Positions 6,172 to 13,195 of a DNA stretch of 14,240 nt are shown here, one piece after another. Origin of the DNA: Saprospiraceae bacterium (GTDB lineage Bacteria; Bacteroidota; Bacteroidia; Chitinophagales; Saprospiraceae); the NCBI GenBank assembly GCA_020436955.1, contig JAGQWW010000032.1, positions 1-14,240 on the forward strand, given 5' to 3'. How positions within the stretch are numbered: position 1 is the first letter of the stretch; every line of letters begins with the position of its first letter. Under the pieces are notes generated by a model, which was not told where the DNA came from, ran no database searches, and saw only the letters and a program-made list of their open reading frames with translations. Made by a program: the position numbers and the translations under genes.

Positions 6172-7069
6172 CCTTTCCATTTACTTCCTGGTCCTTTTTT
6201 TTATCAGTGTTCTGGTAGCCTGTAATACGCCTGAAGATCCGCTCCAAATCGTTTTCCTGGGCCATCCGTACGACTGGCAATCAGAAGGGCAGCGGATTGA
6301 TCCAAGGTTGGAAAAAATGCCCTTTGATACTTTTGATCAAATCTGGTTGGGGGGTGATGTTTGCGGAAGGTTGACTCAAAAGGACGAAACTTTATTGTAT
6401 CTGGATTCCCTTTTTTCTTTTAAAAATGGAAATGTACACTGGGCATGGGGCAACCACGATTTAGTGTACGGAAGGCAGGATTATCTGGAGAAAATTACGG
6501 GAAAACCGGGGTTTTATTTCACCAGAAAGGGTAGCCTTGGCATAATGGTTCTCAATACTAATCTCTTTTATTTCCCTGGTGGAAATATTCCACCGGAGCG
6601 CTGTATAGCCAAGGACCAACAACTCGAAATGATACAATCAGTGACAGATACGGTCACCGGACTTTCGCATCTGGTCGTACTTCATCACCATTGCCTTTTA
6701 TCTGACACACTTTCAGGCTTTACCATCCATCCCGATTCAATCTTTAATGAAGCACATCCTGAGTATTGGGTGAGCTGCAAAGAGAAGGGAACTTTCACCC
6801 ATATTTTTTATCCCCATTTTAAAAAAATGCAGGAAAGTGGGGTAGAAGTAGTCTTTATCGGAGGCGATGTAGGGATGCATGCTAAGGAATTTGCCTACAA
6901 AAATCCGGATGGGATTTGGTTTTTAGGTTCGGGTATCAACAATACGGTGGACAAACGTTATTTGCCCAAATATGTCTGGACCACCGCTCCTGATAAAATT
7001 TTACTGCTTACCTATCATCCGGATTCCAAAGTGTTAGATTGGACCTTTCATCCGCTTGGCGGCGATTAA
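6161..7069 (+). CDS. Calcineurin-like metallophosphoesterase lipoprotein
   Basis: This 302-residue protein is predicted to be a lipoprotein: MRFNLSIYFLVLFFISVLVAC ends in a lipobox with Cys21. The ATG at 6161 gives this signal; an in-frame TTG at 6146 would add five residues and is less likely. Metallophosphoesterase motifs are recognisable: GGD (64-66), GNHD (97-100), a His cluster VVLHHH (172-177) and GGDVGMH (234-240) near the place of the usual GHxH. The first motif, normally D-x-H, is altered to FLGHPYDW (32-39), so one metal ligand may be missing or replaced by Asp38. The substrate is unknown. It overlaps the coiled-coil gene by 11 bases and meets the endonuclease-family gene tail-to-tail over 4 bases, with no terminator between them. 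Confidence 0.8.
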   Translation: MRFNLSIYFLVLFFISVLVACNTPEDPLQIVFLGHPYDWQSEGQRIDPRLEKMPFDTFDQIWLGGDVCGRLTQKDETLLYLDSLFSFKNGNVHWAWGNHDLVYGRQDYLEKITGKPGFYFTRKGSLGIMVLNTNLFYFPGGNIPPERCIAKDQQLEMIQSVTDTVTGLSHLVVLHHHCLLSDTLSGFTIHPDSIFNEAHPEYWVSCKEKGTFTHIFYPHFKKMQESGVEVVFIGGDVGMHAKEFAYKNPDGIWFLGSGINNTVDKRYLPKYVWTTAPDKILLLTYHPDSKVLDWTFHPLGGD

Positions 7070-8169
7070 TTTTCCATTGGCAAAATAAATTCCATTTCCA
7101 GTTTTACCGGTTGATGATCGCTGTATTCAAAATGTAGTTGATCAGCTTTTACTTCCTTTATTTTTAAGTTGGGCGACAATAAGTAAAAATCAATTAGTGT
7201 CTCAAAAGTAACCCCTGGTTCATACACTTCTCTTATTTTCCTGTTAGTGGGCGTCGAAGGGTCGAAAGCAAAGGTCCAATCCTCTGGTAAATAGTCTTCC
7301 TTCACGCTGATTTGGGTGTATCCTTGTGTTTTGCCCGGCATGAAACTATCAAAGGGAAATCCAGGAGGACATTGATTCCAGTCTCCCCCGACCACTACAA
7401 AGTTGCCTTCATCGTAAAATGATAGCATCATTTCTTTCAAAAAAGCCATTTGTTGTGCTTTCAATTCCCCGGTTTTGTCATAGGCTGAGTTGTGTACATT
7501 GAGTACGATTAAGTCTCCACCAAAAGCGGTTTTAAATTTTTGTGCCAACACACAGCGGTCCAATTGAAAAATCCTGGTAGGCCAGCCAAAAGACCCGGGG
7601 AGTTGTACTCTTTCTGAAAAATAAGGCTGGAATTTTGAATAGGATGCAAGTCCACTTAAAACCTGCCCATAGGCATGCCATGGTTCAAAAACAGGAATTG
7701 GAACATAATCTGCCTTGTAATTTGGAGCGAAATAAGCTGCATAACCCGGGAGTTGTTCGCCACAAATTTTAAATGTATTGATATAATAGCTTCTTTTACT
7801 CTCATAATCGACCTCTTGCAACAGGACAAAATCGGTCCGATTGCTGGCTACCCAATTCCGAATTCCTTCGACATTCTTTTCGGTGATTTCTTTTTCAGGT
7901 CTGACCATTTTTCCATCTGAAAGGTAGATGTTCCCATGGTCAAAAAAGAAGTTGGATTCTTTTCCCAGTCCTGCATACCCCAAATTCCAGATTGAAAAAC
8001 TGAGACTTGAATCAGTTATGATGGATAGGTTGGATTGTTGCTCAGGCTGTAAGGTTTCAGCCCCTACTGGTTGATAATCAGTAGCAGTGCCGTATCCCAA
8101 CAAGATGCCGATATAAAGAAGTACCAACACCAGAATGATGACGAATATTCTTATTCCCTTCTTTAGCAT
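7066..8169 (-). CDS. Membrane-anchored endonuclease/exonuclease/phosphatase family protein
   Basis: This 367-residue protein starts with a helix (about 6-27) that is a signal anchor or uncleaved signal peptide, placing the catalytic domain outside the cytoplasm. The EEP fold motifs are complete: FSIWNLGY with Asn62, VLLQEVD with Glu119, NVHNSAY with His226, GGDWNQ with Asp263 and Asn265, LIDFYL with Asp327, and the final YSDHQPV with Asp351-His352. These residues bind Mg2+ and cut phosphodiester bonds in nucleases, sphingomyelinases and inositol phosphatases. The exported location argues against DNA repair and suggests an extracellular nuclease or lipid/inositol phosphatase, but the substrate is not readable. 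It is divergent from the YfiT-like gene and convergent with another phosphoesterase. Confidence 0.85.
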   Translation of the reverse strand: MLKKGIRIFVIILVLVLLYIGILLGYGTATDYQPVGAETLQPEQQSNLSIITDSSLSFSIWNLGYAGLGKESNFFFDHGNIYLSDGKMVRPEKEITEKNVEGIRNWVASNRTDFVLLQEVDYESKRSYYINTFKICGEQLPGYAAYFAPNYKADYVPIPVFEPWHAYGQVLSGLASYSKFQPYFSERVQLPGSFGWPTRIFQLDRCVLAQKFKTAFGGDLIVLNVHNSAYDKTGELKAQQMAFLKEMMLSFYDEGNFVVVGGDWNQCPPGFPFDSFMPGKTQGYTQISVKEDYLPEDWTFAFDPSTPTNRKIREVYEPGVTFETLIDFYLLSPNLKIKEVKADQLHFEYSDHQPVKLEMEFILPMEN

Positions 8170-8216
8170 ATGCGTTAAGGTTGATTTCAGTCAATCGATT
8201 TCAATTCAAACAAGCT

Positions 8217-8224
8217 TATATTTG
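8217..8224 (+). promoter_or_regulatory. Candidate -7 promoter element of the yfiT-like/moaC unit
   Basis: TATATTTG matches TAnnTTTG perfectly, 37 bases before the ATG of the YfiT-like gene, so the leader would be about 30 bases. No good TTTG is seen at the -33 position. It lies in the 92-base divergent region shared with the endonuclease-family gene. Confidence 0.55.
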
Positions 8225-8261
8225 ATAAAGTTAAGTTTTTTCCCAAACCAAGCAGCTAATC

Positions 8262-8798
8262 ATGATGACAGAAGTGTTACACGAAACCAAAAGATTTCCA
8301 ATCGGGAAATTTAAAATCAGACATGATTATTCCCCAAGTGAAATCGCTTCCAATATTCACGCAATCCGGACTTTTCCTGAGAAGTTGGAAGAATTTATTC
8401 CTACCCTGGACCCATCTTCCTTACTGTTGCCTTACCGGGAAGGTGGTTGGACCGGCAAACAAGTGGTGCACCATCTGGCTGATTCCCACATGAATGCGTA
8501 CATTCGCATCAAATGGGCATTGACAGAAGACGTTCCAACGATTAAAACCTATTTTGAAAATCTTTGGGCAGAAACCCCTGAAGTTTCATCAGCAGACATT
8601 GGCGTCTCCATAGGACTATTGAAATTTTTGCACGATAAATGGTCCACACTTTTAGGTGCTCTGGATGAAAGGCAACTCAACCGTGCTGTTTTTCATCCTG
8701 AAATGAAAAAAGAAATCAATATCAGCCAGTTCATCGCATTGTATGCCTGGCATGGAGAACACCACCTGGGACATCTCCGTCTTTTAAAAGATTTGTAA
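8262..8798 (+). CDS. YfiT/BstA-like DinB-superfamily metal-dependent enzyme
   Basis: This 178-residue protein closely resembles Bacillus subtilis YfiT, a four-helix DinB-fold metal protein whose relatives include bacillithiol S-transferase (BstA). The signature YREGGWTGKQVVHHLADSHM (58-77) is followed by RIKWALTEDVPTIKTY. His71, His164 and His168 (from HHLADSH and WHGEHHLGH) are the expected three metal ligands. Length is typical. Two ATGs in a row (8262, 8265) open the gene and either could be used. Many Bacteroidota make bacillithiol, so a thiol-conjugation detoxification role is plausible but not proven. The gene sits 3 bases before moaC, so they should be cotranscribed from the candidate promoter at 8217. 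Confidence 0.88.
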   Translation: MMTEVLHETKRFPIGKFKIRHDYSPSEIASNIHAIRTFPEKLEEFIPTLDPSSLLLPYREGGWTGKQVVHHLADSHMNAYIRIKWALTEDVPTIKTYFENLWAETPEVSSADIGVSIGLLKFLHDKWSTLLGALDERQLNRAVFHPEMKKEINISQFIALYAWHGEHHLGHLRLLKDL

Positions 8799-8801
8799 TA
8801 T

Positions 8802-9284
8802 ATGAGTGATTCCTTTACGCATCTGGATGCTGATGGTAAACCATCGATGGTAGATGTTGGACAAAAAAAAGTAACCCATCGTATTGCTAAAGCGAGGGCT
8901 GTAATGTATTTGGGGAAAGAAGTAATGGAAAAATTACAGGGAAGCGACTGGAATGCTCCAAAAGGTTCTGTCTTTCAAACGGCTGTCATCGCCGGAGTTA
9001 TGGCAGCTAAAAAAACCGGTGATTTGATTCCTTTGTGTCATCCACTTGGCATGGACAATTGTCAGGTTGATATTCAAATAAAAGATGAAGATCATTTAGA
9101 GATTTATTGTACTGCCAGTGTCAATGCCAAGACTGGTATCGAAATGGAAGCCCTTACCGGTGCATCAGTGGCTGCTTTAACAGTATATGACATGTGCAAG
9201 GCCCTTTCTCACCATCTTATTATTAAGGAAATAAGATTGGTAGAAAAGACCGGCGGTAAAAAAGACTTTAAGCTGGAGGAATAA
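8802..9284 (+). CDS. moaC: Cyclic pyranopterin monophosphate synthase MoaC
   Basis: This 160-residue cytoplasmic enzyme converts the MoaA product (3',8-cyclo-7,8-dihydro-GTP) to cyclic pyranopterin monophosphate in molybdenum cofactor synthesis. Signature blocks are all present: SMVDVG (15-20), KGSVFQTAVIAG (54-65), DLIPLCHPL (74-82), TGIEMEALTGASVAALTVYD (111-130) followed by MCKA, and a C-terminal EKTGGKK. The residues equivalent to the E. coli active site are kept: His80, Glu114, Glu116, Asp130 and Lys133. Length matches the family. No other moa or moe gene is in the window, so the pathway must be completed elsewhere. It ends 2 bases from the convergent alpha-glucosidase gene, and the palindrome TAAGCTTA supplies both stops. 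Confidence 0.97.
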   Translation: MSDSFTHLDADGKPSMVDVGQKKVTHRIAKARAVMYLGKEVMEKLQGSDWNAPKGSVFQTAVIAGVMAAKKTGDLIPLCHPLGMDNCQVDIQIKDEDHLEIYCTASVNAKTGIEMEALTGASVAALTVYDMCKALSHHLIIKEIRLVEKTGGKKDFKLEE

Positions 9285-9286
9285 GC

Positions 9287-10966
9287 TTACTCATTTTTTA
9301 AGATGACTGCTTCCCAGGGTTGTAATCGTAGAGCATTTCCATCTGGAGTGGCCGACTCTGGATAATTTCCAAAGACTAATTTTTTGTTTTCCAAATGGCC
9401 GCTACCCAGGCTGGTTGCCAAATCACTAAAATTCATAGCGATTAACCATTCTTCCTTTCCAAGGGTTCTGGTATAAGCATAAATAGCCGGGTCAGAAGGA
9501 GCAATATCCTGGTAATCTCCATACACCAATATTTCATTTTCTCTTCTCAATCGAGTCATCTTACGAAAGAAATTGAGAATGGATTGTTCATCGTCTTCCT
9601 GGCTTTCTTTATTGATGTATGAATAATTTTCATTGATACCTATCCAAGGTTTTCCATCGGTAAACCCTGCATTTTCCCCCTTTGACCATTGAAAGGGAGT
9701 ACGTGCATTGTCTCTGGAAGTGAAAGGCAGATAACTAACAAACTCAGCTTCATCTCCGCCGGCTTCCTTCCACTTATTGAGTCCATCGAAAACCTGCAGG
9801 TCATCGTATTGATTGATGTCTTGCCAATCGACATTGGTCATCCCTATTTCATCCCCAAAATAAATGTAGGGGGTAGCCCGCTGGGTCAACAGATACATAT
9901 GGAGCAGCTTGGCACTTTCATTCCGGTATTGTTTGTCATTGCCCCATCTTGAAACCATTCTTGGAAAATCATGATTGCCCAGGAAAGCAGTATTCCAACC
10001 GCCTTTTTCAACAATGGCATCCCATCGGGCATTGATGGCTTTAAATTCAACCAGACTCCATTTTTTAGGTTTCACCCAGTTAAAAGGATCCCGATCAAGG
10101 TCCATATGTTCAAAATGATACAGCGTATGAATCTCTTCTCTGTCCTTGCCTATATACAGCAGGGCCTGTTCTGGTGAAATACCGGGTCCTTCACCAACAG
10201 AGGTACAATCGTATTTGCTAAAAACTTCTTCATGCATTTCGTGAAGGAACTCATGCAAGCGAGGGCCATTGGCATAAAAGTGTCCCAGATTACCATCAAA
10301 ATTTTCCGGGGTTTGGTCCGGCCAATTAAGATTTTTAGAAAGGAAAGGAAGTACATCAATTCTGAAACCATCAATCCCTTTGTCCAACCAGAATTTCATG
10401 ACATCATAGATCTCCCGGCGTACAGTAGGGTTTTCCCAGTTGAGGTCCGGTTGTTTTACAGAAAACAAATGGAGATAATATTCTCCTGTTTTATCATCGT
10501 ATTCCCAGGTGCTTGGAGCAAAATAACTTACCCAATTCGTAGGCGCACTTCCATCCTCTCTGGGTGGTTTCCAGTAATAATAATCCCTGTAGGGATTGTC
10601 CTTGGATTTCCTTGATTCCTGAAACCATTTATGCTCATCGCTACTATGATTTGGAACGAGATCCAGTAATAATCTCAAACCTCGTGCTTTCATACCGGCC
10701 AACAACTCATCAAAGTCCTGCATGGTGCCAAAATCATCCATGATATCCCGGTAATCACTTACATCATAGCCATTATCATCGTTGGGAGATTTAAAAATAG
10801 GGTTGAGCCAAATCGTTTCCACTCCCAGACTTTTGATATAGTCCAGACGATTGATGATTCCTCTCAGATCACCAATGCCATCGCCATTACTATCCTGGAA
10901 GCTCCTTGGATAAATTTGATATACTATGGTTTCTTTCCACCAGGCTTTTTCGATTGACTGACTCAT
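9287..10966 (-). CDS. GH13 alpha-glucosidase (oligo-1,6-glucosidase-like)
   Basis: This 559-residue glycoside hydrolase has no signal peptide, so it should act in the cytoplasm on imported oligosaccharides. It opens with WWKETIVYQIYPRSFQDSNG, including the Ca2+-site-like DSNGDGIGDL (25-34). The four GH13 blocks are present: DLVPNH (102-107), GFRIDV with nucleophile Asp204 (200-205), SVGEG with acid/base Glu259, and FLGNHD with transition-state Asp333. Val205 directly after the nucleophile is the residue linked to alpha-1,6 preference in oligo-1,6-glucosidases, so isomaltose-type substrates or dextrin branches are plausible. The ATG at 10966 is preferred over an in-frame TTG at 10984 because family members begin just before the WWK motif. 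A sugar porter lies ~4 kb away in another transcription unit. Confidence 0.94.
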   Translation of the reverse strand: MSQSIEKAWWKETIVYQIYPRSFQDSNGDGIGDLRGIINRLDYIKSLGVETIWLNPIFKSPNDDNGYDVSDYRDIMDDFGTMQDFDELLAGMKARGLRLLLDLVPNHSSDEHKWFQESRKSKDNPYRDYYYWKPPREDGSAPTNWVSYFAPSTWEYDDKTGEYYLHLFSVKQPDLNWENPTVRREIYDVMKFWLDKGIDGFRIDVLPFLSKNLNWPDQTPENFDGNLGHFYANGPRLHEFLHEMHEEVFSKYDCTSVGEGPGISPEQALLYIGKDREEIHTLYHFEHMDLDRDPFNWVKPKKWSLVEFKAINARWDAIVEKGGWNTAFLGNHDFPRMVSRWGNDKQYRNESAKLLHMYLLTQRATPYIYFGDEIGMTNVDWQDINQYDDLQVFDGLNKWKEAGGDEAEFVSYLPFTSRDNARTPFQWSKGENAGFTDGKPWIGINENYSYINKESQEDDEQSILNFFRKMTRLRRENEILVYGDYQDIAPSDPAIYAYTRTLGKEEWLIAMNFSDLATSLGSGHLENKKLVFGNYPESATPDGNALRLQPWEAVILKNE

Positions 10967-11063
10967 GTAAGTTATTTTTAGCAATGATAATAAAAGTAGG
11001 GTGGAATGTGCAGCAAAAAAAATGCTTGATCATTTTTCGGTAGCGTACAAGCTTCCTTGCATC

Positions 11064-11071
11064 TACATTTG
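11064..11071 (+). promoter_or_regulatory. Candidate -7 promoter element of ada
   Basis: TACATTTG matches TAnnTTTG perfectly and ends only 4 bases before the ada ATG at 11076. Transcription would then start at or within a few bases of the start codon, giving a leaderless mRNA. No TTTG is seen at the -33 position and no E. coli-type Ada box is recognisable. A 7-bp inverted repeat, AAAAATG/CATTTTT (11018-11037), lies upstream. Confidence 0.5.
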
Positions 11072-11075
11072 TCCT

Positions 11076-12134
11076 ATGAAAAAGGAATTGACATTTGATG
11101 AAAAATATGAAGCCATTCTGGAAAAGAATGCTGCTTATGAAGGACAGTTTTTTACTGCAGTAAAAACAACTGGGATTTTTTGTCGCCCTACCTGCAACGC
11201 CAGAAAACCAAAGGCAGAAAACGTTGAATTTTTCGATACCGTTGAAGAAGCACTTCGCTTTGGGTACCGTCCATGTAAGGTTTGCCATCCCACCCTCGAA
11301 TCTTTTAGAATACCGCCAGCAATTAAAGCACTTTTAACAGCGATTAGAGATAATCCCTATGATAAAATCAAGGATTTTCACTTACGTGGAAAAGGAATGC
11401 AACCGGTAGCAGTGAGACGCTGGTTTCAAAAAAATTTCAATATGACCTTCCATGCCTACCAAAGGCAAATCCGCATCAATAATGCTTTTGAAAAACTCAT
11501 GAAAGGTGCTTCTGTTACGGAAGCCGCCTTTGCTTCCGGCTATGAATCACTATCGGGGTTTAATGATGGATTTACAAAATTGTTTGGAGATCCGGCTTCG
11601 ATTGCCAGGAAAGGAAAACAAGTAATCCATATTGAGCGGTTAGCAACGCCCCTGGGCCCCATGTTTGCTTGTGCCACTGAGAAAGGACTATGCATGCTGG
11701 AATTTACCAATCGAAAAATGTTAGAGACCGAATTCTCCCAATTACAACAAAAATTAAAAGCGGTAATTCTACCCGGAAAGAATCAATGGCTGGACCAAAC
11801 AAGGAAAGAACTCAAGGAATATTTTGAAGGCAAAAGAACCACATTTGAGGTGCCATTGGATGCTCCCGGTACAGACTTTCAGCAAAAGATCTGGGCATTG
11901 CTGCAAAAAGTTCCATTTGGAGAAACGAGGTCTTATAGTGATTTGGCTGTAAAAGCGGGAAGCCCGACCAGTGTTCGAGCAGTAGCCGGTGCCAATGGAA
12001 TGAATCGAATTTCCATTATTATTCCATGTCATCGGATTATAGGTAAAGATGGTGAACTTCGGGGTTACGGAGGCGGTTTGGAAAGAAAGCGATGGTTGTT
12101 ACAATTTGAATCCAACATCGCCGAAAATCATTAA
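11076..12134 (+). CDS. ada: Ada: DNA methyl repair protein and transcriptional activator
   Basis: This 352-residue protein repairs alkylated DNA and, once methylated, activates the adaptive response. The N-terminal Zn domain (1-75) has TTGIFCRPTCNARKP and CKVCHPT, giving the four Zn cysteines 36, 40, 67 and 70; Cys36 corresponds to the phosphotriester methyl acceptor. An AraC-type helix-turn-helix region follows (~82-175, ending in ASGYESLSGFNDGFTKLFG). The C-terminal O6-methylguanine methyltransferase domain (~185-346) holds RAVAGANGMN, the active-site PCHR with Cys318, and GYGGGLERKRWLL. All three modules are intact and the length equals that of E. coli Ada. The ATG at 11076 aligns with the family start; an in-frame GTG at 11001 would add 25 unlikely residues. 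The start follows a -7 element so closely that the mRNA may be leaderless. No alkA or alkB is nearby. Confidence 0.96.
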   Translation: MKKELTFDEKYEAILEKNAAYEGQFFTAVKTTGIFCRPTCNARKPKAENVEFFDTVEEALRFGYRPCKVCHPTLESFRIPPAIKALLTAIRDNPYDKIKDFHLRGKGMQPVAVRRWFQKNFNMTFHAYQRQIRINNAFEKLMKGASVTEAAFASGYESLSGFNDGFTKLFGDPASIARKGKQVIHIERLATPLGPMFACATEKGLCMLEFTNRKMLETEFSQLQQKLKAVILPGKNQWLDQTRKELKEYFEGKRTTFEVPLDAPGTDFQQKIWALLQKVPFGETRSYSDLAVKAGSPTSVRAVAGANGMNRISIIIPCHRIIGKDGELRGYGGGLERKRWLLQFESNIAENH

Positions 12135-12156
12135 CCCTTTAAACCATTTGTACAAA

Positions 12157-12585
12157 ATGCTTTTAGTAAGAAATGCTGTATTAGTAGCCTTCTTTGGAAT
12201 AATTTCTTCCATAGGAGCATTTGGGCAGGCTGGACCATCCCCAACCTTTGTTGGGAAATGGCAATGGCAAAACAGCACCATTGAAATTCCCGGCTCTGCA
12301 ACGCCACAAATTTTTACACCTGCCAAGTTAGGTGTAGAAATGACGATGGAATTGAGACCAGACGATATGATGTACCTGTATCGAAATGGTGAATTGGTTT
12401 ACAAAGGACAATTTGCCATTAACAAATCAGGTGCTGGGATTTTCATTTTTGCCTGGGACTCAGACCAGGTGGAAGGTGACCCAAAACCCGAAGTTGGTCC
12501 TATCGACATTACACAAAACGAATTAACACTTACTTCAGGTGTTGATGAAGGTGGTCTATTTCAACAATTTATCCGCGTGAAATAA
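12157..12585 (+). CDS. Small secreted lipocalin-like protein
   Basis: This 142-residue protein begins at the ATG 12157 with a signal peptide (MLLVRNAVLVAFFGIISSIGAFGQ). The mature chain starts near PTFVGKWQW, the G-x-W pattern typical of lipocalin-like or calycin beta-barrels. It continues with strands such as VEMTMELRPDDMMYLYRNGE and ends FQQFIRVK. No catalytic residues are evident; such proteins usually bind small hydrophobic ligands or are of unknown use. It follows ada by 22 bases, so cotranscription is possible. A terminator-like hairpin 8 bases after its stop suggests the transcript may end here. The open frame extends upstream into ada, but that part is a shadow of it. Confidence 0.72.
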   Translation: MLLVRNAVLVAFFGIISSIGAFGQAGPSPTFVGKWQWQNSTIEIPGSATPQIFTPAKLGVEMTMELRPDDMMYLYRNGELVYKGQFAINKSGAGIFIFAWDSDQVEGDPKPEVGPIDITQNELTLTSGVDEGGLFQQFIRVK

Positions 12586-12593
12586 ATTACCTG

Positions 12594-12646
12594 AAAATCC
12601 TTTTCTTTGATATTCAATCTTGAATGTCCATGAAAAGGATTTTTTT
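12594..12646 (+). promoter_or_regulatory. Terminator-like hairpin overlapping the next start codon
   Basis: AAAATCCTTTTC (12594-12605) is perfectly complementary to GAAAAGGATTTT (12632-12643), and a run of seven T follows from 12640. The 26-base loop contains the ATG at 12624 and most of the second candidate ATG at 12630. As a stem it is AT-rich and weak. It could end transcripts of the lipocalin-like gene, attenuate readthrough or mask the start of the downstream membrane protein gene. Confidence 0.5.
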
Positions 12647-13187
12647 ATCTATCGCTTCCCTTTTTCTATTTTATCAATCCTATTCGCTCCTCACGAATTT
12701 GGACCAATTGACAATTGCTTCATTTTGGGGGAATCTTCTAATGGCCTGGGTATTGAATATGATAATAACCGGAGCATTTGCCTTCATGGTTTTTGCGTGG
12801 CCGGCTGCTAAATTATTGCCGGATGCCTATTACGAAATCTCCAATCCCTCGTCTTTAAAATCCATTTTCAAGCTCTTGGGTGGTGAAAGATTTCGAAAGT
12901 TTTTATTACTGACTTTTTGGAAAAATAAATCCCGTCAGAAGGAGTATTTCACAGGCAAGAAATCAGGTTTGCTGGGTCTGGATTTCCAGTCCAGACAATC
13001 TGAGTTTGGGCATCTCCTTCCCTTTGTTATATTATTGATTACGAGTGGATTATTAATATGGGAAAATCTTTATGTATTAGCATTTTTAACCTTGGTTTTC
13101 AATATAGCCGGCAACTTTTATCCCATCCTTTTACAACGCCACCATCGCATGAGAATTTCCTCCATTTTACAAAGGCAAAAAGGGTAG
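12624..13187 (+). CDS. Membrane protein resembling CrtO-type acyltransferases
   Basis: This 187-residue protein has hydrophobic segments near 5-23, 35-62 and 130-165 and a conserved-looking middle part: LPDAYYEI (65-72), then LGGERFRKFLL, FTGKKSGLLGLDFQSRQSEFGH and the C-terminal NFYPILLQRHHRMR. This order resembles the family of glycosyl-4,4'-diaponeurosporenoate acyltransferase (CrtO of staphyloxanthin synthesis), where similar LPxxYY, GxxxFKK and NxYPILxQRxxR motifs occur. That is recall of motifs, not an alignment. No carotenoid gene is nearby, so the substrate is open. The start may be 12624 (MSMKRIF) or 12630 (MKRIF); both fall within or at the edge of the hairpin described at 12594-12646. 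The gene ends 8 bases from the convergent hypothetical protein gene. Confidence 0.65.
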   Translation: MSMKRIFLSIASLFLFYQSYSLLTNLDQLTIASFWGNLLMAWVLNMIITGAFAFMVFAWPAAKLLPDAYYEISNPSSLKSIFKLLGGERFRKFLLLTFWKNKSRQKEYFTGKKSGLLGLDFQSRQSEFGHLLPFVILLITSGLLIWENLYVLAFLTLVFNIAGNFYPILLQRHHRMRISSILQRQKG

Positions 13188-13195
13188 GGGTGTCT

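Noticed and set aside
9689..10615. Several plus- and minus-strand open frames within the alpha-glucosidase gene.
   Set aside because: The main frame has all GH13 motifs; the others are antisense or shifted shadows without recognisable protein features.
11000..11075. Search for an Ada operator like that of E. coli upstream of ada.
   Set aside because: No AATT/GCGCAA-type match is present; the only structure is a weak AT-rich inverted repeat.
10890..11288. Minus-strand 132-codon frame across the ada/glucosidase divergent region.
   Set aside because: It overlaps the N-terminal coding part of ada and the glucosidase start, and its composition is that of an antisense shadow.
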